Shown here piece by piece: positions 4,761-10,110 of a stretch of DNA of 10,110 nt. This DNA is from Bacteroidota bacterium (lineage in GTDB: Bacteria; Bacteroidota; Bacteroidia; Chitinophagales; Chitinophagaceae): contig JAEWBD010000012.1 of the NCBI GenBank assembly GCA_023391315.1, positions 1-10,110 on the forward strand. The letters run 5' to 3'. Within the stretch, counting starts at the first letter, position 1. The number at the start of each line of letters is the position of its first letter. The translations under genes and the position numbers were made by a program. Below the pieces are notes generated by a model that was not told where the DNA came from, made no database searches, and saw nothing but the letters and a program-made list of their open reading frames with translations.

Positions 4761-6725
4761 CTATTTTTTCTCAAGAACGAGCACCACTTTATTAAAATCT
4801 GCAGAAGCATTAATAACTTTTTTGTAGTCTTCGAACTGCGATAAAGGATATTTTATTTTGCGGTAGGTTTCGTTGATTGAGATCGTTATTGTATTACCAT
4901 TTTCTGAATAGTTGCTTGTAAAACCCATTGTTGTTTCACCGTCTTCCTTATGTTCTGTATTTATATTTATATCATCGGGGTTTTTTACCTTGTATCCATC
5001 CGGAATATGCAACACAATCTTCCTGTTTAATATATGAGGATAAGGCAATTCAACCGGTAACTGCCTTGGTTTCTCCTGGTACATTTGTTCCTGCGGGCCA
5101 ATTACAGTACCTATTTTAAACAGGATTTTGTTGCCGGCGCGTTCAATCATTTCAGGGTTTTTTACAAGCGCACTTATTATGAGCGGCTTGTTGTCAAAAT
5201 AATCTGTAAGTGCAGTATTTTCAATTTTTATGTTTGAAATATTATCGGTTCCTATAAAACTTTTTATAATTTCCTTATTTACTTCATCCTGCTTATCCGG
5301 CGTAAGAAATGTATAAATGGGCCTGTATCCTACCGCTCCATAACCTTTAAAAATCTGATCTAACTGGATGATAGCGGTGTCCAGGTCCGCATTAAAATGA
5401 ATATCAGCTTCAAGGTTATGCGCATGCTGATCAAAAGGCTCTATTGATATTTTGCGAAAGCTGCCAATAGCTGTTTTATAATCACCGATAAGCGTTCCTT
5501 TTAAGAACAACCCGTTTGTTTCCGTGAACTCATAAGGAATATATGGATAACGCAAATCCGGCCTGCCGGGAGATATAAATTTCCCGGTGGAAGGAAAGAA
5601 AAAAAGAATGCCATTGATACGATTCCAGTTTTCCAGTTCGGGATCAATGGTATAACCTGTTCTTGTACCGGGAAAAACCACCTGGTAGTTAATTCCAAGC
5701 TTATCAAAAATGCCGCAGAATAATTTTGCAGCGCCATCCACATTTGCTGTTTTATTTTTTATAAGCCATTCAATGTTGCCGGCATCATCACCAATGGCGT
5801 CTTTATCAATATTGATATTTGATTTTATATAATCTTCAACAGCAAGAATTTTTTGTGCATCATCATTATTACCCGGCAATTTTATTTTGGTTGCATATGC
5901 TTCCAATGCCCTTTCTTCTTTTGAGGTGCGGGTTGTATAATATTCATACGCCTTCTTTGCGTATTCTTTCCATGTATATAATCTTACAGAAGCGCTTTTA
6001 TCAATGTTGTAGCTAAGCTTGTAATCCACTCTTTGGAGGTAAGGTTCTACTTGTGCGTATTTTATATCATCAATTTCATCAAGGTTGCTGCTGTATCCTG
6101 CAATTATGCGCTTTTCATTTATAACAGAATCCTTACTCACATTAAAACCATTATAGCCTTTTGCGTCGAACTTTAAATAAGCCGGTGTTACAAGCAAAAA
6201 TTTTGCATGCAGGTAAGGCATTGTTGTACGTTGGAAAACCTCACTTCCAAAAAGGCTCAACGGTCTTTTTATGGCATATTCGTATTCCACTTCACAACCG
6301 GGTTCCAATCCTTCAAATGCAAACAGTTTATACTGCTGGTCATCTTCTGTTAGTTCTTTAATTTTTGTTGTGTCGAGATTTACAATTTTTCCATTGGGCA
6401 GTATCGTTCTTGCCTGTATGTGTTCGATTGCTGAACCTGCGTACATGGGGATGTAAATTTTATTGAAGCGTTCAATGCCGTTATCGTTTGTAAGCTTTAC
6501 AATAAAATGGCTGTAATCATTAATAACCACACCGGTTTTTTCGTTGTAATACTCTATTTTTCTTTCGTCGAGAATGCCTGCAGCGCTTGCCGAATCATAA
6601 GGCTTTTTTATTTCATGAAGCGCTGGTTTTTCACTCCAGGTATTATTTAAACTGTAATCAAAAGTTTGGGCAGAAAGTATAGCTGTTGCTAATACTAAGG
6701 TTGTTGTAACAAAAAATTTTCTCAT
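4761..6725 (-). CDS. Exported DUF3857/transglutaminase-like protein without the catalytic triad
   Basis: The 654-residue protein starts at the ATG at 6725; the frame extends to a TTG at 6737, but only the ATG puts the signal peptide (MRKFFVTTTLVLATAILSA, then QTF) at the N-terminus. Residues about 55-220 resemble DUF3857, about 280-400 a transglutaminase-like fold, and the rest a beta-rich C-terminal region. Aligned by eye with the upstream paralogue, the catalytic Cys of GDCKDM is replaced in VDGAAK (Gly331), the His of DNHMIAAL by NRINGIL (Arg369), and the Asp of FLDATDP by FISPGRP. A Cys at 337 sits several residues away and does not fit the catalytic site. It is therefore probably a pseudoenzyme with a binding or partner role. 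It follows the active paralogue by 15 bp, the last gene of the operon. Confidence 0.88.
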   Translation of the reverse strand: MRKFFVTTTLVLATAILSAQTFDYSLNNTWSEKPALHEIKKPYDSASAAGILDERKIEYYNEKTGVVINDYSHFIVKLTNDNGIERFNKIYIPMYAGSAIEHIQARTILPNGKIVNLDTTKIKELTEDDQQYKLFAFEGLEPGCEVEYEYAIKRPLSLFGSEVFQRTTMPYLHAKFLLVTPAYLKFDAKGYNGFNVSKDSVINEKRIIAGYSSNLDEIDDIKYAQVEPYLQRVDYKLSYNIDKSASVRLYTWKEYAKKAYEYYTTRTSKEERALEAYATKIKLPGNNDDAQKILAVEDYIKSNINIDKDAIGDDAGNIEWLIKNKTANVDGAAKLFCGIFDKLGINYQVVFPGTRTGYTIDPELENWNRINGILFFFPSTGKFISPGRPDLRYPYIPYEFTETNGLFLKGTLIGDYKTAIGSFRKISIEPFDQHAHNLEADIHFNADLDTAIIQLDQIFKGYGAVGYRPIYTFLTPDKQDEVNKEIIKSFIGTDNISNIKIENTALTDYFDNKPLIISALVKNPEMIERAGNKILFKIGTVIGPQEQMYQEKPRQLPVELPYPHILNRKIVLHIPDGYKVKNPDDININTEHKEDGETTMGFTSNYSENGNTITISINETYRKIKYPLSQFEDYKKVINASADFNKVVLVLEKK

Positions 6726-6740
6726 AACAGAAAGCAATAT

Positions 6741-8669
6741 TTATTTCTTTTTTTCAAGCACCACTTCTTCTTTATACTGGCTGAAAAGCTGTTTTAATGA
6801 ATTGTTCCAGGTTGTAAAATCTTTGGGCTGCAGCATTAAAAAATTTTGGCGCAGCTCCTGCAGCGCAATCACCTTTCCATTCCCCTGTGAATATTTTATA
6901 CTGAAGCCAAGAATATCGTTGTTAATGCTGTAGTCTTTTGGTATATAGCTCACAGCATAAGATTCAGGCACATCAAGAATTGTGTATTGTTTAATTACAG
7001 ATTTAAATTCATTCTCAAGCGGAACCTTTCGTTTTGCCGTATCTATTATTTCGTTCACAAAAAGCTTTTCCAGGTTCAGGTTTATATAAAGTTCATCTGC
7101 AATCTTCTTTCCATAATCAGGCACTTCAAAGCCGGCTTTTATGTTTACCCGTTTATCAGCGTTGCTTAATTTATTAATAGCATAATCGCCCATAATAAAT
7201 TTATTGCTTGCTTTGCCCATCCTGTATTTCACGTAATCACGTGTTTGTTTAGCATCACTGAACATTAAACGGTTATAAACATCTGCTCCCCAATACCCGT
7301 TGTAATAAACGCTTGAACGACCTTTAATGCCATTGTCAGTAACGGAAATATAAGTGCTGTCGATAAGTGTATTTTTTTCAGCACTTACTTCGGGCACTCT
7401 TTCAATTTTATAATTGTCTTTTGAAATTGCAATCAATGCCTGCTTGCCTTGTATGGCGGAACTGGGCAGGCCAAAAATACAGTTGGGGTCTGTGGCGTCA
7501 AGAAATACCCATTCATTATCCAGCTTAAGCGCAGCAATCATGTGATTGTCGGTTATGGGCAGGGAAACTGTTGTATAGTCGTACGGAATATCTCTTGTTC
7601 CAATCCATGTAAAATAAGCATCTAAACCTTCAAGCTGCAAAAGCGATGTGAGAATACTGGCCATGTCTTTGCAATCGCCAAAACGGCGGTTGCAAACGTC
7701 AATGGCACGGCGTGGCACAAAGCCTTCAAGGCCATCTTCAAAGGCAATATATTTTATGTTGCCCTGCACCCATTGATAAATATTTGCAGCTTTTTCAGCG
7801 GGCGAATTACAACCGGCGGTAAGGCTGTCGGCAAGTTTCTTTAAGTAAGGTTCTCTGGTATTGTCGAGCTTGTTTATAAAACCATAGTTCCATTTATATA
7901 AATCGTCAAGGCTGCCAAGATAATTTATGCGCCCGCCATTTTCATTCTCATAAGACACAATTTGTATAATAACATGCGGCGCATAATAAGCAGCAGAAGG
8001 CGCTCCCCCAAAGCCCGTATAAGCATCAATATTACCTGCCCTGAATATGTAACTGTGCTCTTTGCCTTTGGTGTCTTCAGTTACCTGCACCAGGTTATCA
8101 TCATTATTCATAATGGTGTATTTAACCTGCATAGTTGCGGGAAAAGTAACAGTGAACTGTTCGTTGACAACAGGCATATAAGAAACAAAATAGAACGGTG
8201 ACAGCAGGTGTGGATCCTTATGCGCCTGTGTATAGGTTACGTAACCAACCGCTCCTTTTGTCATCGATGGAAGATCAAAGGTTGATTGTTTGGCATCATC
8301 GTAAAAAACACTGCTGCTTCTTGAGTTTTCTGTTTTTATATCAGTTACTTTAAGCTTGTTGTATCTTTTTCCATCTGGAACTTTTGTATAAGCTTCAAGC
8401 GATGTTAGCTTATTATACGAACTGCTGAAAACATACTGCCTGTTATAAAGGCCATTGGCTTTATCATCCAGCGCAAGAATTTCCTGCTCGGTTTTGCTTT
8501 GCGCAAAGGGTTCGCCGTTTTTTAAAATGATGTTTATTGTCTTTGTAAAATTTTGAATTACTGCCTGGTTATTCGGATATCTTGCAGCTATTTCATCAAA
8601 CGTTTGTGCGTGCAAAGTACTATTCAGCATAAGCAGCATGCAAGTATAAAATATTTTCAACTTTCTCAT
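6741..8669 (-). CDS. Exported DUF3857/transglutaminase-like protein with intact catalytic triad
   Basis: This 642-residue protein has a signal peptide (about 1-21, ending LHA before QTF), a DUF3857-like N-terminal region (about 45-235), a transglutaminase-like domain (about 270-400) and a C-terminal beta-rich region. The papain-like triad is visible: Cys333 in FGDCKDMASIL, His376 in DNHMIAALKL and Asp391 in FLDATDP. The preceding block EGFVPRRAIDVCNRRFGDC is typical of the superfamily. Such enzymes cleave or form amide bonds; which substrate this one uses is not known, and members may act as cysteine proteases or amidases rather than cross-linkers. It would work in the periplasm or at the surface. 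The ATG at 8669 follows AAAGAAGGGTAT, one of the few Shine-Dalgarno-like sequences here, 12 bp after the upstream stop codon. Confidence 0.92.
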   Translation of the reverse strand: MRKLKIFYTCMLLMLNSTLHAQTFDEIAARYPNNQAVIQNFTKTINIILKNGEPFAQSKTEQEILALDDKANGLYNRQYVFSSSYNKLTSLEAYTKVPDGKRYNKLKVTDIKTENSRSSSVFYDDAKQSTFDLPSMTKGAVGYVTYTQAHKDPHLLSPFYFVSYMPVVNEQFTVTFPATMQVKYTIMNNDDNLVQVTEDTKGKEHSYIFRAGNIDAYTGFGGAPSAAYYAPHVIIQIVSYENENGGRINYLGSLDDLYKWNYGFINKLDNTREPYLKKLADSLTAGCNSPAEKAANIYQWVQGNIKYIAFEDGLEGFVPRRAIDVCNRRFGDCKDMASILTSLLQLEGLDAYFTWIGTRDIPYDYTTVSLPITDNHMIAALKLDNEWVFLDATDPNCIFGLPSSAIQGKQALIAISKDNYKIERVPEVSAEKNTLIDSTYISVTDNGIKGRSSVYYNGYWGADVYNRLMFSDAKQTRDYVKYRMGKASNKFIMGDYAINKLSNADKRVNIKAGFEVPDYGKKIADELYINLNLEKLFVNEIIDTAKRKVPLENEFKSVIKQYTILDVPESYAVSYIPKDYSINNDILGFSIKYSQGNGKVIALQELRQNFLMLQPKDFTTWNNSLKQLFSQYKEEVVLEKKK

Positions 8670-8681
8670 ATACCCTTCTTT

Positions 8682-10110
8682 TTATTGCTTGTTCACACTT
8701 AGCAAAACGCCAAAATAATGAGTTCTTGTTTCGGTAAGCTTGCCGGTTTCATTGTAATATTTGCTGACGCCATTTTCCTCGCCTTCATAAAAACTGCGTT
8801 CCGATTTTAAATTGCCGTTAGCATAAAATTCTTTTATTATGCCATGAAAATTATCGTACACATAATTTTCTTCCTTGGCAATTTTTCCATCTTCAAAAAA
8901 TATTTTGGCAACGCCGTTATTATAACCATACACTCTTTCATACTGTGAAAAAAGCTGCCCGTTACTGAAATAAATTTTTTGCGGGCCATTAGATGTGCTG
9001 CTCTCATAATTCAGCTCTGCACTTTTATTGCCATTGGGATAATAAGCTGTAATGAATGCAGTTCCGTTTTTTACAGCTACAGGATTCACCTGTTTCCCAT
9101 CTTTACCCATATAAGAATAACTAATAAGCTCGTCTTTATGAAAGTTTAATATTACGGCTACCTCGTTATTCTTGCCATAGATAACGGTTGGCCCTTCGAG
9201 CATATCTTTTTTATAATTGAATTCTGCTTTTCTGCTGCCATTTTCGTGATAAGAAACTGATGTGCCGTTCATTTCCCCTTCATCAAAAACCTGAGCGTAA
9301 TACAGCTTGCCATTATCATCATAGAATTTCCACTTGCCTGTTTTCTTATCTAATTTGAACTTGCCTTCCTGTGAAATTGTGCCGCCATAATTGTAAGCTT
9401 TATATATGCTGTCTGCAAGCCCGTTTTTATAGTATCTTATGCTTAGCGGCGAGCCATCAAAATAGAATGATTCATATTTGCCCTGCGAGAGGTAGTTGTT
9501 GTACGAAACCCTTATATAATCCTTACCATTTAGATGTTTAAAAATAAATTGTCCCTTTCCGGCCGGAAAATTAGATTCGGAAAGTATGTTGCCCGTAGTA
9601 TCAAATTGGGTGGTTTTAAGCAACCAGCCTGTGCGGTATTTTTCTTCATATAATTTTTTTCCGTTGGGTGCATAGTAAATGCTATATCCATCCAGCTCAT
9701 CATTAAGGTAATATATTGACGAGGTAAGGGTATTGAAAAGATTGAAGGTTTGATGTTCACCCTGTTTTTTCCCTTCTGCAAAATTGCCGGCATATCTTAG
9801 GGAACCGTTTATATGATAGGCTAGTAAAAGGCCGTTTTCCTGGTTATCCTTAAAATTTACCTTTTCAGAAACGTTGCCGTTGGCGAAATAAATGGTACGT
9901 TCGCCCTCACGCAAACCCGACTTAAAACCTACTTCAGATTGTATTTTGCCAGATTTAAAATAGTAGGTTGATTTACCATCCGCATCGCCATCTTTATTAT
10001 AAAACCCATCAGTGGCTTTGCTACCGTCTGCATTATAAAAACTAAGATTGCCGGCGCCTTTCCGCGTAGTAGAAGTGCTGATAACTTTACCTGATTTATC
10101 AAAATATGTG
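8682..10110 (-). CDS. Long MORN_2 (YwqK-like) repeat protein, 5' end outside the window
   Basis: The frame stays open to the right edge: 475 residues and the stop codon are visible, and the true start lies beyond position 10110. A TTG at 9914 within the frame is only an internal Leu codon. The whole visible part consists of about 20 tandem units of 21-25 residues with the pattern aromatic-Tyr-x-x-(N/D)G-(K/N)-x5-E-x-x-(Y/F)-x-x-G-x-x-(N/E)G, for example YYAPNGKKLYEEKY and FYANGNLKSERSF. This is the MORN_2 repeat of YwqK-like proteins, which folds into a long beta-hairpin ribbon suited to binding. YwqK itself is annotated as an antitoxin in Bacillus, but no toxin gene is visible here, and size and context argue for an envelope role. 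It is the first visible gene of the operon with the two transglutaminase-like genes. Confidence 0.88.
   Translation of the reverse strand, partial: TYFDKSGKVISTSTTRKGAGNLSFYNADGSKATDGFYNKDGDADGKSTYYFKSGKIQSEVGFKSGLREGERTIYFANGNVSEKVNFKDNQENGLLLAYHINGSLRYAGNFAEGKKQGEHQTFNLFNTLTSSIYYLNDELDGYSIYYAPNGKKLYEEKYRTGWLLKTTQFDTTGNILSESNFPAGKGQFIFKHLNGKDYIRVSYNNYLSQGKYESFYFDGSPLSIRYYKNGLADSIYKAYNYGGTISQEGKFKLDKKTGKWKFYDDNGKLYYAQVFDEGEMNGTSVSYHENGSRKAEFNYKKDMLEGPTVIYGKNNEVAVILNFHKDELISYSYMGKDGKQVNPVAVKNGTAFITAYYPNGNKSAELNYESSTSNGPQKIYFSNGQLFSQYERVYGYNNGVAKIFFEDGKIAKEENYVYDNFHGIIKEFYANGNLKSERSFYEGEENGVSKYYNETGKLTETRTHYFGVLLSVNKQ

Noticed and set aside
6726..6737. TTG start of the triad-less transglutaminase-like gene, four codons before the ATG
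   Set aside because: The ATG at 6725 is directly followed by a typical signal peptide (Met-Arg-Lys then a hydrophobic run) as in the paralogue; the longer form would bury it.
8682..10110. YwqK-type antitoxin of a toxin-antitoxin pair
   Set aside because: Only the repeat type supports this. No toxin gene is next to it, the protein is very long, and it shares an operon with exported enzymes.

Overview
The window looks like chromosomal DNA of a Bacteroidota bacterium, probably a Chitinophagaceae-like member (the family is inference). The sequence is AT-rich. Several upstream regions carry the Bacteroidota -7 promoter element TAnnTTTG. Most starts lack a Shine-Dalgarno sequence. The content fits too: paired DUF3857/transglutaminase-like exported proteins with a Gln right after the signal-peptide Ala-x-Ala, a MORN_2 (YwqK-like) repeat protein, and a histidine kinase with the HQLGTP H-box. 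I saw no mobile element, CRISPR array or phage gene.

Layout. (1) Positions 1-1383, minus strand: the start of a histidine biosynthesis operon. A His-rich 16-residue leader peptide and a complete transcription attenuator (protector, antiterminator and terminator arms all identifiable) precede hisG, which overlaps hisD by 4 bp; hisD runs off the left edge. (2) 1433-1573, minus: tRNA-Phe(GAA) with its own promoter and terminator. The 352-bp stretch without a long gene (1235-1586) is therefore full: his attenuator, leader peptide, his promoter, tRNA-Phe terminator, tRNA-Phe and its promoter. (3) 1587-2312, minus: a PolB-type 3'-5' exonuclease with a TTG start, divergent from (4) 2365-3357, plus: a membrane-anchored coiled-coil protein of unknown function ending at a strong terminator. 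(5) 3445-4754, plus: an orphan sensor histidine kinase followed within 31 bp by tRNA-Leu(GAG) and a terminator. (6) 4761-10110, minus: a tight three-gene operon read from the right edge: a long MORN_2-repeat protein (5' end outside the window), a DUF3857/transglutaminase-like protein with an intact Cys-His-Asp triad, and a paralogue that has lost the triad.

How it works together. The his block is a self-contained amino-acid-sensing unit: shortage of charged tRNA-His should stall the ribosome on the leader His codons, free the antiterminator and let transcription into hisGD. The right-hand operon encodes exported proteins that probably act together at the cell surface or periplasm; their substrate is unknown. 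The most interesting observations are the fully resolvable his attenuator and the active/pseudoenzyme transglutaminase pair linked to a repeat protein.
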